Positions 52,261 to 61,027 of a DNA stretch of 64,000 nucleotides are shown in pieces. Location of the stretch: contig JABTUN010000005.1 of NCBI GenBank assembly GCA_015075365.1, positions 186,001-250,000 of the forward strand. Reading direction: 5' to 3'. The notes under the pieces were generated by a model. That model was not told the origin of the DNA, searched no databases, and was given only the letters and a program-made list of their open reading frames with translations. This DNA is from Verrucomicrobiaceae bacterium (GTDB lineage Bacteria; Verrucomicrobiota; Verrucomicrobiia; Verrucomicrobiales; Verrucomicrobiaceae). The translations under genes and the position numbers were made by a program. Every line of letters starts with the position of its first letter. Positions within the stretch are counted from its first letter, which is position 1.

Positions 52261-54384
52261 TTAAAACCCTGCCAGCGATGTCACAGGGTGCGTCAGTTTG
52301 GCGTCATCCGCCTGTCCGAGGATGCGGTTGAGGGTGCGGGTGATGTAGAGGGTGTCGTTGTCGAAACCGCCGTGGGAGGGTTGTTTCTGCTCCTTGCCGT
52401 CATGGACGGTCTCGCCGGACTTTTTCAGGAACAAAGCGGGAACTTTTTTCGAGGCGACGGTGGCGCGCCATTTTTGCACGGCGTCATTGAAGCCGAACTC
52501 GTCCACGCCTTTGCGGTTGAGGAGCTGGAAGATGTCCTTGTCGTCGAGGTCCTTGTTCCAGGCGGCTTCCATGCCGAGAATGGGTGTCTTGTGCCATTCC
52601 TCGCAGGCGCGGCTGACGAAGTAGAGCAACGATTTGTTGTAGAAGCCGCCCACGTTGTCCTCCAACTCGGCGGTGTTGTCGAGGTTGCTGACGTAAAGGC
52701 GCGGCCCTGCCAGCGTGCCGCGGCTGAGCGCGCGGGCGTAGTGCTCGTTGGCGAAGGGGACGGTGCATGCGGGAGCAAACAGGTGGCAGGAGGCCAGGGC
52801 GGCGTTCTTGTCCGTCTTGTGGAGGGTGGAGATGAAGTGCCCCTGCCAGATCGCGCCTGCGGAGTGGCCCAGGAGATGAATTTCCGCCGTTTTGTAACTG
52901 GTGAGCAAGGATGCGACCTCCGCGGCGAAGACGGCGGCACCGTGCCCTGCGCGTCCGGACGCCTCCGCGTTTTGCTTCATCTGCCGCCAGAGGGATTTGC
53001 CGAGGAATCCGAGCGTCGTCTCCACGGTGTAGTCGGCACCGTCGCTGACCTGCTCCTTGAGCCAGTCGCCAATCCCTTTCGCCTGGGAGGGCAGCCAACT
53101 TTCTGGGAGGATTTTCTTGAGCACATCGACACCCATGTCCCGCAGGCTTTCCTTCCAGCCCGTTTTCCAGATGACGAAGATGGGATAAATGCCGTTGGCC
53201 TTGAAATAAGGGGCCATGATCTGGGCTCGCTTGATGCCGTCTTCTTCGTGATTGAGACCGCCGTGGGCGTAGATGGCGACTTTGCGGTTCTTTGAGCTGG
53301 CTTTCATCCAGTCGCGCAGGTTTTGGAACACGACCTCCTGGGCGAACCCGACGCCGCTGTGCGCGCCGGAGTTGCGCAGCAGCACGCCGTCATTCCCGAG
53401 CACCACGGAGTGATGGCGGGCCAGATCCTCGCTCCATGGTGCGGTGGGCGTGTTCAGGGTGGCGGCAGAGAAACCTGAGGCGATACTGGAAGAGACGCGG
53501 TGCAGTGCGCGCGTGGTGTAGGTCGTGGGCACCTTGTCCTGAATGACGGGAACACCCATCGTGGCCACCCAGGCATCCGTGGCGTTTTCCAGCCAGTCAC
53601 CGTAAAGCATGAGGGCAAAGCCGTGATAGCCCCAGTCATCTCCCCAGGAGTTCTGCACGATGAAGCCGCGGCAGTTGTAGCCCACGATGGCGAAGGCATG
53701 ACCGCTGGGCGCGTCACGCCCGGGTTTCCAAGCCATCACAGGCAGGAGCCCCACGTGATCCTCCACATCCAGCAAATCCCAGCCGTCATGCACATTGGCA
53801 CTGCAATACAGCGCGCCCACCTCATGAATGGCACTCTGCATGGCGGTGATGTCGTCCGTCTCGACACGGTAATAGGCACCGAGGGCGATCTGCGCGGCCT
53901 CGACAGCCCATTTCGGCTTCGGTTTCCCCGGATTCTTGTCCTTGTCGAGATAGGGCCAGGTCTTCTTGAGGCACACACCATGGCGGTGCCAGCCTTTCAT
54001 CGCGCCGCGGCAGCTCGATCCGTCATAATCCTCCCCAGGCCATTCGTCGTAGAGCTTGGCGTGCTCGTAGAGCATGCGCTCGCTCACTTTGTCGGGCAGC
54101 GCGGCGTCCTCGATCACGCTGCCGCCCGGAAAGACGGCCTGTCGGAAGCGCAGGTAATTGATCATCGCCGCCAGCCCGAAGCCGGTGCAGGCACCTTCCT
54201 CCCCCTGGTCGAGGACGAGCTTGCTGTAGCGAGGGAGCAGATTGTCCGCGAATTCGATGGAGGGATAGACAGCGGGCAGGTTCACCAGCTTGGGCTGGTA
54301 TTTGCGGTCGCGAACGTCGTAGCGGTCGGGGCGCACGTCGAAGAGGCGTGCTTTGCCGTGGAATGTTTTTCGGTTGGCGGGCAT
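52261..54384 (-). CDS. Papain-like cysteine protease fused to an alpha/beta hydrolase
   Basis: 707 residues; the start is placed at 54384 (MPANRKTFHGKARL). The N-terminal ~280 residues are a C1-type peptidase with Gln60 and Cys66 (LDQGEEGACTGFGLA), His229 (SGHAFAIVGY) and Asn245 (IVQNSWGDDWGYHG): a complete papain tetrad without a pro-domain. From about 365 an alpha/beta hydrolase follows, with IYAHGGLNHEEDG (oxyanion region) and the nucleophile elbow LLGHSAGAIW (Ser508). There is no signal peptide. I recall uncharacterised C1 peptidases with the same EGACTGFGLAA and YDEWPGEDYDGSSCRGA motifs. It lies between the helical protein and the cell-wall hydrolase genes, 32 bp before the latter. Confidence 0.85.
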   Translation of the reverse strand: MPANRKTFHGKARLFDVRPDRYDVRDRKYQPKLVNLPAVYPSIEFADNLLPRYSKLVLDQGEEGACTGFGLAAMINYLRFRQAVFPGGSVIEDAALPDKVSERMLYEHAKLYDEWPGEDYDGSSCRGAMKGWHRHGVCLKKTWPYLDKDKNPGKPKPKWAVEAAQIALGAYYRVETDDITAMQSAIHEVGALYCSANVHDGWDLLDVEDHVGLLPVMAWKPGRDAPSGHAFAIVGYNCRGFIVQNSWGDDWGYHGFALMLYGDWLENATDAWVATMGVPVIQDKVPTTYTTRALHRVSSSIASGFSAATLNTPTAPWSEDLARHHSVVLGNDGVLLRNSGAHSGVGFAQEVVFQNLRDWMKASSKNRKVAIYAHGGLNHEEDGIKRAQIMAPYFKANGIYPIFVIWKTGWKESLRDMGVDVLKKILPESWLPSQAKGIGDWLKEQVSDGADYTVETTLGFLGKSLWRQMKQNAEASGRAGHGAAVFAAEVASLLTSYKTAEIHLLGHSAGAIWQGHFISTLHKTDKNAALASCHLFAPACTVPFANEHYARALSRGTLAGPRLYVSNLDNTAELEDNVGGFYNKSLLYFVSRACEEWHKTPILGMEAAWNKDLDDKDIFQLLNRKGVDEFGFNDAVQKWRATVASKKVPALFLKKSGETVHDGKEQKQPSHGGFDNDTLYITRTLNRILGQADDAKLTHPVTSLAGF

Positions 54385-54403
54385 GGCGGGTTGAGGGTGT
54401 GAA

Positions 54404-54778
54404 TCACAGCAGCGGCACACCGAGAGAGGTGTTGATGGCGGTGGCGAGCACTTTGAGAGCGGCGTTGACCGCGTCTTGAGCGGCGAGCTTCAAATCCGCC
54501 TTTGACATGTCCACGACGGCGGCAGCGGCGAGTTCGATATTTTCGAAGGCGAGCTGAGCCCTTTCTCTGGCGGTCTTCTCCAGCTTCGCACGTTTCCTGG
54601 CATTGCCCTGCGCTGCGGCAGTGACCATGTCGAGGGCGAAACTGGCCTCCAACTGGATTGCTGCGGCGCTCAGACGACGGAATTCAGTCTCGGCGTAATC
54701 GCTCATTGCCTTCCACTGGCCCTTGGCGGCCTTGGTGGCGGCTTTGAGCATGTCTTGAACTGTCTTTTCGAGATTCAT
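54404..54778 (-). CDS. Small all-helical protein of the lytic operon
   Basis: 124 residues, almost entirely Ala/Leu/Lys/Glu helices with no signal peptide and no cysteine. The second half has amphipathic stretches (AFENIELAAAAVVDMSKADL, AVNAALKVLATAINTSLGVPLL). The first half resembles phasin-like four-helix proteins (EKTVQDMLKAATKAAKGQWK, EFRRLSAAAIQLEASFALDM). A scaffold, granule-binding or chaperone-like role for its neighbours is possible; pore formation is another. It lies 6 bp after the lipoprotein gene and about 20 bp before the protease gene. Confidence 0.75.
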   Translation of the reverse strand: MNLEKTVQDMLKAATKAAKGQWKAMSDYAETEFRRLSAAAIQLEASFALDMVTAAAQGNARKRAKLEKTARERAQLAFENIELAAAAVVDMSKADLKLAAQDAVNAALKVLATAINTSLGVPLL

Positions 54779-54784
54779 GGCGGA

Positions 54785-55246
54785 TCAGGATTGAGGAGCT
54801 TCGAGAATCTGGCTGCTGCGCTTTTTGGCGAGCTGGTGGTGGATCAGGCTGCGCAGCAGAGAGCGCACACCCTCCGCTTCCGCAGGGCGGAGCGAGCCGG
54901 CGATCTGGTGGATGCGTCCCATGTTGCGCGTGGCGGTTCGCAAACGGCCCAGCGTGGCGATCTCCGCCTCGTTTTGTTTGTACAGGGCGGAGCGCATCTC
55001 GATGGCGGCGATGGCTCCCTGCGCCTCGGTGTAAAAGCTGGCGTGTTTTCGATACGAGCTGCTGTTCAACGTGGCGTCAGCGATCACAGCCTCTGTTTTG
55101 GCTGCGAGGTCTTGCACGGCCTTGTCCGTGACTTCATCATAAGAACTGACCAGACTGATGGTGCAGCCGCTGAGTGCAAATGCTGCCACGACGGCGGCCA
55201 GAAGGCGCAAAGGCAGGACCGTGGATGATGAGGGGAGCGTATTCAT
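54785..55246 (-). CDS. Lipoprotein heading the lytic operon
   Basis: 153 residues from ATG 55246. The lipoprotein signal is PLRLLAAVVAAFALSGC (lipobox LSGC). The mature part is helical, with a likely long hairpin (SYDEVTDKAVQDLAAKTEAV, then RSALYKQNEAEIATLGRLRT). No family was recognised. It is the first gene of the operon reading leftwards, and its promoter must lie in the 270-bp gap shared with the divergent regulator gene. Anchoring in the inner or outer membrane suggests it links the operon products to the envelope. Confidence 0.78.
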   Translation of the reverse strand: MNTLPSSSTVLPLRLLAAVVAAFALSGCTISLVSSYDEVTDKAVQDLAAKTEAVIADATLNSSSYRKHASFYTEAQGAIAAIEMRSALYKQNEAEIATLGRLRTATRNMGRIHQIAGSLRPAEAEGVRSLLRSLIHHQLAKKRSSQILEAPQS

Positions 55247-55516
55247 GGCCGGGAGGAAACGCGCCCATTCGAGCATCACAGATGTTCAAACGGCAAGATG
55301 GGTGAATTTGCATTTTGAGCGCAAACTGTTGCCGTGGGGGCACACGGTGGTTTTCACGTGTTGTCACCCGGCAATCTCCAGGGCTTATGGCACAAGGTTT
55401 TCTGCTTTTGTCTTGCTTGTGGAGGGGCTTTTGCTCCATTTTCCCCACGCGCGCCTGTGGAGGCGATGTTCTGGCATTTTTGATCCCATGCATCCACATC
55501 AAACCTCATTCTCCAG

Positions 55517-56152
55517 ATGAAAACGACGATGGTGATTGCGGAGAGCCATGGCCTGCTGCGGGACTTGCTGGCGCTGGCCGTCTCCAGCGAGGCGCAGATG
55601 CAGGTTTCCAGCCTGTGCGCGAGCGGACGCGAAGTTTTGGCCTTTTGCGAAAAGAATGCCCCCGATGTGCTGCTGATTGGTTGTGCCCTGGAGGACATGA
55701 CCGGTGTTTCCCTGCTCAAAAAGATGCATGCCGACCACCCGGAGACACGCGTGCTGATGCTGACGGGCGAAGGAAATGGCGAGGTGCTCACCCTGCCGAT
55801 CCAAGAGCAGCCGCACGGTATTTTTCACCGCAACGACCCGCTGCCTGTGTTTTACGAGGTCCTGCGCGCGGTGGCGCGCGGTGCGCGTTATCATTCCGAA
55901 CGGGTCATCCGCCATGCCAACGGCGGCGGACACAACGGCAAGACGCCCCATGTGAAGCTCACCGAACGTGAGCGCGAAGTCCTGGTCCTTCTGGCGCGCG
56001 GGCGAAGCAGCAAGCAGATCGCTCATGATCTAAAGCTCTCACCGAAGACCGTGGATCATTACCGGGCGGATTTGATGAAGAAGCTAGACATTCACGATGT
56101 CGCGGGCCTCACCAGGCATGCGTTAAAAGCAGGATTGGTCACGCTGGAGTGA
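55517..56152 (+). CDS. NarL/FixJ-type regulator with a degenerate receiver domain
   Basis: 211 residues. The N-terminal domain has the receiver fold, but the phosphorylation site is lost. The acidic pair is Glu9-Ser10 (VIAESHGL), the phospho-acceptor Asp is Gly55 (PDVLLIGCALEDMTG), and the conserved Lys is replaced in GIFHRND. The C-terminal LuxR-type helix-turn-helix is intact (LTEREREVLVLLARGRSSKQ, then IAHDLKLSPKTVDHYRADLM). It is probably an orphan regulator working without a kinase, perhaps through ligand binding or dimerisation. It is divergent from the four-gene lytic operon, a common arrangement for a local regulator. No histidine kinase is nearby. Confidence 0.9.
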   Translation: MKTTMVIAESHGLLRDLLALAVSSEAQMQVSSLCASGREVLAFCEKNAPDVLLIGCALEDMTGVSLLKKMHADHPETRVLMLTGEGNGEVLTLPIQEQPHGIFHRNDPLPVFYEVLRAVARGARYHSERVIRHANGGGHNGKTPHVKLTEREREVLVLLARGRSSKQIAHDLKLSPKTVDHYRADLMKKLDIHDVAGLTRHALKAGLVTLE

Positions 56153-56220
56153 TGGAGCAGCGATTGTCCATCGGCCTCATTGCAGCCCTCCCGCTCCTCC
56201 AACGGATCATGACCACGCCC

Positions 56221-58929
56221 ATGAAGACCTTGTTCCTCCTTGTCCTGGCCGCCAGCGCGGCGGCGCAGCCGTTTGCGTGGCCGCCGGGCTATTTCAATGC
56301 GCGCACGGCGACGGATGCGGCGAAGCCGCGGCCTGGGATGACGCCGGGGGAACTGCGGGTGACGACGACGCATCACAGCATCGGCGTGGAGTGGGATGTG
56401 GAGGGGGACACGGACCACGACGCGGCCTGTACGGTGAGCTACCGCCTGGAGGGCGGCGGCCAGTGGCGGGAGGCGCTGCCGCTTTTGCGCGTGGATTACG
56501 CGGGCTGGTATGACAAGCACAACGCCCTGCGCCCCTTCAACATGCTCGCGGGCAGCGTGATGTTTCTGCAACCCGGCGCGGCGTATGAGGTGAAGCTCAC
56601 GCTGAGTGATCCCGACAACACAAAACCCATCGAGCAGGTGAAACGCGTGCGCATGAAGCCGTGGCCGGCCTTCAAACCGGCGCGCAGGCTGCATGTGGTG
56701 CCGAAAGGTGATGGTGGTGAGGGCGATGGATCAAAGGACAAACCCTTCCAGGGCATGCAGGCGGCGCTGCGAGCGGCGAGACCGGGTGATCTGTTCCTGC
56801 TGCGCGGCGGGGAGTACGGCGCGGTGAGCTTTGAGGTGAGCGGCGAGGCGGGAGACGCTGACCCGGCGGCGGACACGACGAGGTACATCGGCTTTAAGGC
56901 GGCTGGGAGCGCCCCGGCGGTGTTCACGCAGATCGGCACGCGGGGGAATCACCTGTGGTTGGAGGGCTTGAGCCTGAAACGCGGCGAATCGCCGAACGGG
57001 CTGCGCGCGAACGGCCCCTGCGAGAACATTGTGGTCAAGCGCTGCACCTTCCGCGGCCTGCATTACTCGATCTTGCTCAACAAAGACTGCCGCGGCTGGC
57101 ACATCGCGGACAACGACATCACCGGTGACACGGAAAAAGGCATCAGCGGCGAGTGTGTGGAGCTGAACCACTCCAGCGGCCACACGGTCTGCCACAACCG
57201 CATGGACCGCAGCGCGGACGGCGTGTCGTATCCGCACGCGGACTGCGACATCTTTGGCAACGACATCGTGAACATGTCCGACGACCCGGTGGAGCCGGAC
57301 TACGGCTACGCGAACAACCGCATCTGGGGAAACCGTCTGCACGGCCATTCCGCGATCACCTTCCAGCCGATGTATTGCGGCCCGTGGTACATCGTGCGCA
57401 ATCACTGCATCAGCCGCGGCAACACCTTCAAGCTGCGCGTGCAGGACCGCTTTGTGTGCGTGAACAACACCTTCGCCGCCCACGGCACCGCCGTGCCGCA
57501 TGCGCACGGCCTGCTCAGCTCGTTTTGCCGGAACAACGTGTGGATGCATCTCGGCGGCTCGGAGGCGCTGTGGACCTGCGCGGCACCGGAGGCGGAAAAG
57601 TATCGCGGCTACAACATCAAATACGTCGTGTATGACTCGCCGGTGGCGAATTGGAAGACGGATGTCGATTATGACGGTTTCGAGTTCAGCGCCGCCACGC
57701 CGCATCCGAAGCTCCAAACGCCCAATCCGTGGAACTGGCTCAACCGGCGCTTTTTTGACCTGCCGGGCTTCAGCGCCGCCATCGGCATCGAGCAGCATGG
57801 TGTCGTGCTGGATCGCTCGCGCGACTTTTTGCCCTTTGAAGTGACCAAAGACATGCCCGGCGCGCAAACGCCGTTCATCCGCCTCAGCGAAGCCAGCGCC
57901 GCGAAAGACGCGGGCGTGCCCGTGCCGAACCTCAGTGATCACTTTGAAGGCAAAGCGCCGGATCTGGGCGCGTTCGAGATCGGGCGTTCGATCCCGCATT
58001 ATGGCCCGCGCAGGGACGACGCTCCGGCGGTGGAGTGGATCAGCGCGTTCCGCGGCGCGGTGCAGCCGCAGGAGTTTGAGCACGCGGGCATTTTGGCCGC
58101 ATGGGAGGCTTACAAGGATGTTTTGAGCTTCGGCAAAGGCCAGACGCTGGCCTTGCTGGATGATGGCTGCGACATGACACGGCCGGAGTGGCAGGGTGAG
58201 AAGGTGCGCGTGACTTTTGATGCTGTGGATGGCGACAACGACCCGAAACATGAGGGCAGGGGCTACCACGGCACCACGATCGGCATTCCATCCTCCGTGA
58301 ACCACGGCGGACGTCGCGGCGTGGCCTTCAACAACCAGCTCGCCATCGTGCGCAGCCTCGAGTGCTGCCATTGCAAGATCGCGGACAGCGCGTCGCTGGC
58401 CAAAGCGCTGCAATGGGTCATTGACCATCACGCCGAGCATCACATCACCACGGTGAATCTGGCACCGGTGGATGATCAGCAGCATGCGGAGCCGGTGCCG
58501 ACCGAAATCGACGCCAAGCTCGCCAAACTGCGCGAACTGGGCATCTGGGTGAGCGCCCCGGCGGGCAATCATGGCTTCACGAAAAGCATCTCCTGGCCCG
58601 CGAGCCAGCCGAACTGCTTTGCCATCGGCGCTGTGACGCCCGGCGGCGATGTCGTCACGCTCGACCGCAGCGCCAAAATCGACCTTCTCGTGCCTGCGCG
58701 AGCCACGAGCAGCTCGAACGCCATCCTCTGCGGTTCGGCGATGCTTCTGCGCGAGGCGATTGAGAAAAGCGGCTACGATTGGAAAAAAGACGGCGCTGAT
58801 CTAGCGAGCGCGATGATGAAAATCTTCCAAACGACCGGCGTGGAAGTGAAGGACGGTCAAAGCGGCCTCAGCTTCCGCCGGCTGGATCTGATGGCGGCGC
58901 TGGAAGAGGTCATGCCGTTGGCACGGTAG
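56221..58929 (+). CDS. Exported parallel beta-helix protein fused to a subtilisin-like protease
   Basis: 902 residues. The ATG at 56221 gives a signal peptide (MKTLFLLVLAASAAAQ). After an Ig-like part (about 40-165) comes a right-handed beta-helix (about 175-480) with repeats such as NIVVKRCTFRGLHYSILLN and GWHIADNDITGD. From about 635 an S8 peptidase domain has Asp647 (ALLDDGCD), His683 (RGYHGTTIG) and Ser839 (CGSAML). The usual GTSMA box is weakened to GSAML. Beta-helix domains often bind or cleave polysaccharides. Together they suggest a secreted enzyme acting on a glycoprotein or matrix, or a surface protein. The gene begins 68 bp after the regulator gene. Confidence 0.82.
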   Translation: MKTLFLLVLAASAAAQPFAWPPGYFNARTATDAAKPRPGMTPGELRVTTTHHSIGVEWDVEGDTDHDAACTVSYRLEGGGQWREALPLLRVDYAGWYDKHNALRPFNMLAGSVMFLQPGAAYEVKLTLSDPDNTKPIEQVKRVRMKPWPAFKPARRLHVVPKGDGGEGDGSKDKPFQGMQAALRAARPGDLFLLRGGEYGAVSFEVSGEAGDADPAADTTRYIGFKAAGSAPAVFTQIGTRGNHLWLEGLSLKRGESPNGLRANGPCENIVVKRCTFRGLHYSILLNKDCRGWHIADNDITGDTEKGISGECVELNHSSGHTVCHNRMDRSADGVSYPHADCDIFGNDIVNMSDDPVEPDYGYANNRIWGNRLHGHSAITFQPMYCGPWYIVRNHCISRGNTFKLRVQDRFVCVNNTFAAHGTAVPHAHGLLSSFCRNNVWMHLGGSEALWTCAAPEAEKYRGYNIKYVVYDSPVANWKTDVDYDGFEFSAATPHPKLQTPNPWNWLNRRFFDLPGFSAAIGIEQHGVVLDRSRDFLPFEVTKDMPGAQTPFIRLSEASAAKDAGVPVPNLSDHFEGKAPDLGAFEIGRSIPHYGPRRDDAPAVEWISAFRGAVQPQEFEHAGILAAWEAYKDVLSFGKGQTLALLDDGCDMTRPEWQGEKVRVTFDAVDGDNDPKHEGRGYHGTTIGIPSSVNHGGRRGVAFNNQLAIVRSLECCHCKIADSASLAKALQWVIDHHAEHHITTVNLAPVDDQQHAEPVPTEIDAKLAKLRELGIWVSAPAGNHGFTKSISWPASQPNCFAIGAVTPGGDVVTLDRSAKIDLLVPARATSSSNAILCGSAMLLREAIEKSGYDWKKDGADLASAMMKIFQTTGVEVKDGQSGLSFRRLDLMAALEEVMPLAR

Positions 58930-58998
58930 CGGCAAACGTGCGGTTTCCTCTGGCTCGGGGAAGGCTGACGCCTCCTGCCACGAGCAAGCGCGCGTGGC

Positions 58999-59985
58999 TC
59001 ACTGGAAGAGCTTGGTGCCGGCCTCGTAGTGGGCGGCGTGCTGGGCCATGCGCAGTTCGACGCGCTCGCGGATGCTGCGCTCCCCGATGCCGTCATGCTT
59101 GGTGGCGACGAGGGCCTTCAGCAGGTCGATGAGAGCCTTGACGTCATCCATCATGACAAACTCCGGGGCGATCTGGCGCTGAAGGCCGATGTTGTGGTAG
59201 TTGCCGAGCGGAATGGAGATGCCGACGCTGCGCACGCCGGCGGCCTGGACCGCGGTGGCCTCGCACGCGCCGGCGTCGAGCAGGCAGCGCTGGACGCGGA
59301 TGGCCTGCTCCTTGGCGGTGGTGGTGAGGACGGCGACGGCCTCGCTGTCGAAGACTGAGACACGGTCCCCCACGCGGACCATGGGGCCATCCCCCATGAC
59401 GGCACCGTTGACGGGACGGCTGGTTTCAATGGAGACAAAGACGGCATCCTTTCCAAAAGGCCAGTTTTGCGCGAGGTGCCAGGCACCGAGCCAGCCGACC
59501 TCTTCGGCGCGGGTGAAGGCGGCGTGGACGGTGGTCTGGATGCCGAGACGCTCCAGCTCCAGCAGGGTCATGACGATGATGGCGCAGCCGACGAGGTCAT
59601 CGCAGGCGGCGGCCTCGATGCGGCTGTTGGTGACTTTGACGGGGAAATTCCACACGCCGATGCTGCCACGGGCCTTGCGCAGGCCGTTTTTGATCGCGGT
59701 CTCCATCTCCGGGGTGGTGGAGCCGCCGAGAAACTCCCAGCCCTCGTCCTCGTCATACACAAAGGCGGGGTGATCCATGTGGGAGCAGAGGACCCAGGTG
59801 GGCTTGCTGGTGCGTTTGCCGTTTTTATAGGTGGCCAGCAGGTTGCCGAACTTGTCGTGCTTGAGCTTCACATGGGGGCAGTCCTTCAGGATGGCCTCGA
59901 TCTCCGCGCGCACATGGTACTCGTGAAACGGAGCCGTGGGCAGCTTGAGAAGTCGTTTGAGGATGCTAGGAAGGGTTTGGGCCAT
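58999..59985 (-). CDS. M42/M20-like metallo-aminopeptidase
   Basis: 328 residues from ATG 59985 (MAQTLPSILKRLL). Metal and catalytic motifs are LCSHMDHPAFV (His and Asp), ACDDLVGCAI (bridging Asp), FTRAEEVGWLGA (catalytic and metal Glu), VSIETSRP and the C-terminal GNYHNIGL (last His). This is the co-catalytic di-zinc set of M42/M28-type aminopeptidases. It is cytoplasmic, as there is no signal peptide. It is divergent from the acyltransferase gene with about 42 bp between the starts. The downstream spacer 58930-58998 carries a ggcaaac hairpin like those after 1369. Confidence 0.9.
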   Translation of the reverse strand: MAQTLPSILKRLLKLPTAPFHEYHVRAEIEAILKDCPHVKLKHDKFGNLLATYKNGKRTSKPTWVLCSHMDHPAFVYDEDEGWEFLGGSTTPEMETAIKNGLRKARGSIGVWNFPVKVTNSRIEAAACDDLVGCAIIVMTLLELERLGIQTTVHAAFTRAEEVGWLGAWHLAQNWPFGKDAVFVSIETSRPVNGAVMGDGPMVRVGDRVSVFDSEAVAVLTTTAKEQAIRVQRCLLDAGACEATAVQAAGVRSVGISIPLGNYHNIGLQRQIAPEFVMMDDVKALIDLLKALVATKHDGIGERSIRERVELRMAQHAAHYEAGTKLFQ

Positions 59986-60027
59986 GAGGCCCATCGTAAC
60001 GCACATTTCCCAAACGCCAAACGCCTC

Positions 60028-61011
60028 GTGAAGAAGCTCCGTTATTTCGCCGAAACCGCCGTGATCGAGACCATCGCATGGATCCTGCCGCGGCTGCCGC
60101 GCACGGTGTTGCTGGCGCTGGCGCGCGGGCTGGGCACGGCGGCGTTTTACCTCGACAAACGCGGACGCACAACGGCGCTGGAGAACCTGCGCGCGGCGTT
60201 TGGAAAGCAGTACAACGAGCCGCAGCGCCGGCGCATCGCGCGCGGTTCCTACCAGACATTTGCGCGGACGTTTCTCGACCTGTTCTGGTCCACGCGCCTG
60301 ACGCAGGACAACTGGCAGCCGTTCTTTGACATCCACATCCCGCAGCCGGAGATCGAGGAGCAGGCGCGGCGCACCGGCGGTGTGTGGGTGACGCCGCATT
60401 TCGGCAATTTCGAGCTGGTGAGCAAGGTGTGGGGCTTCCGCGGCTTTCCCTTCACGGTGGTGGCGCAGGATTTCAAGAACCCGGCGCTCACGCGTGTCTT
60501 CAAGCGGCTGCGGGAGCAGAGCGGCCACACGATCATCCCGCAGGAGAACGCGATGATCAAACTCATCAAGACGCTGAAGCGCCAGGGCCACGCGGGGCTG
60601 CTGACGGACCTGAACATCGTGCCGGGCAAGGCGGCCGCGGCGATCCAGTGCTTCGGCCTGTGGACCTGCGTGCCGACGCTGCATGTGGAGCTGGCGAAAC
60701 GGCTGGGCCTTTCCATCATCACCGGCGTGTGCCGCCCGCTGCCCGGCGGGCGCTATGAGGCGCGGCTGTTCGAGGCCATCCAGCCGAAGCCGGAGGACGA
60801 CACGCGCGAGCTCACGCAGCGTGTGTGGAATGATTTTGAGCAGAGCATCCGCGACCATCCGGAGTGCTGGATGTGGATGTACAAGCACTGGCGCTACCGG
60901 CCGACGGATGATGTGACGTGGGTCGATCCGCGCTACCCCAGCTATGCCAACGCGTACGAGGCGTTCATGAACCTGATTCCAGAAGAGATGCGGCCCCGGC
61001 GTGAGGGCTGA
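60028..61011 (+). CDS. Lysophospholipid/lipid A acyltransferase (LpxL/HtrB family)
   Basis: 327 residues. The start is GTG 60028 (MKKLRYFAETAVIETIAWIL); no ATG suits. The catalytic HX4E motif is His124-Glu129 (VTPHFGNFELV). Other family blocks are GLGTAAFYLDKRGRTTALEN, FKNPALTRVFKRLREQSGH, LLTDLNIVPGKAA and ECWMWMYKHWRYRP. Members are inner-membrane enzymes that add secondary acyl chains to lipid A or related lipids. The gene is monocistronic and divergent from the M42 peptidase. Its presence indicates a lipopolysaccharide-type outer membrane. Confidence 0.92.
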   Translation: MKKLRYFAETAVIETIAWILPRLPRTVLLALARGLGTAAFYLDKRGRTTALENLRAAFGKQYNEPQRRRIARGSYQTFARTFLDLFWSTRLTQDNWQPFFDIHIPQPEIEEQARRTGGVWVTPHFGNFELVSKVWGFRGFPFTVVAQDFKNPALTRVFKRLREQSGHTIIPQENAMIKLIKTLKRQGHAGLLTDLNIVPGKAAAAIQCFGLWTCVPTLHVELAKRLGLSIITGVCRPLPGGRYEARLFEAIQPKPEDDTRELTQRVWNDFEQSIRDHPECWMWMYKHWRYRPTDDVTWVDPRYPSYANAYEAFMNLIPEEMRPRREG

Positions 61012-61027
61012 GGCTTGCCGTGCGTGT

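Noticed and set aside
55158-55520. 120-codon plus-strand frame across the gap before the regulator gene
   Set aside because: Half of it is antisense to the lipoprotein gene and the rest has no protein-like pattern; the gap is better read as a promoter region.
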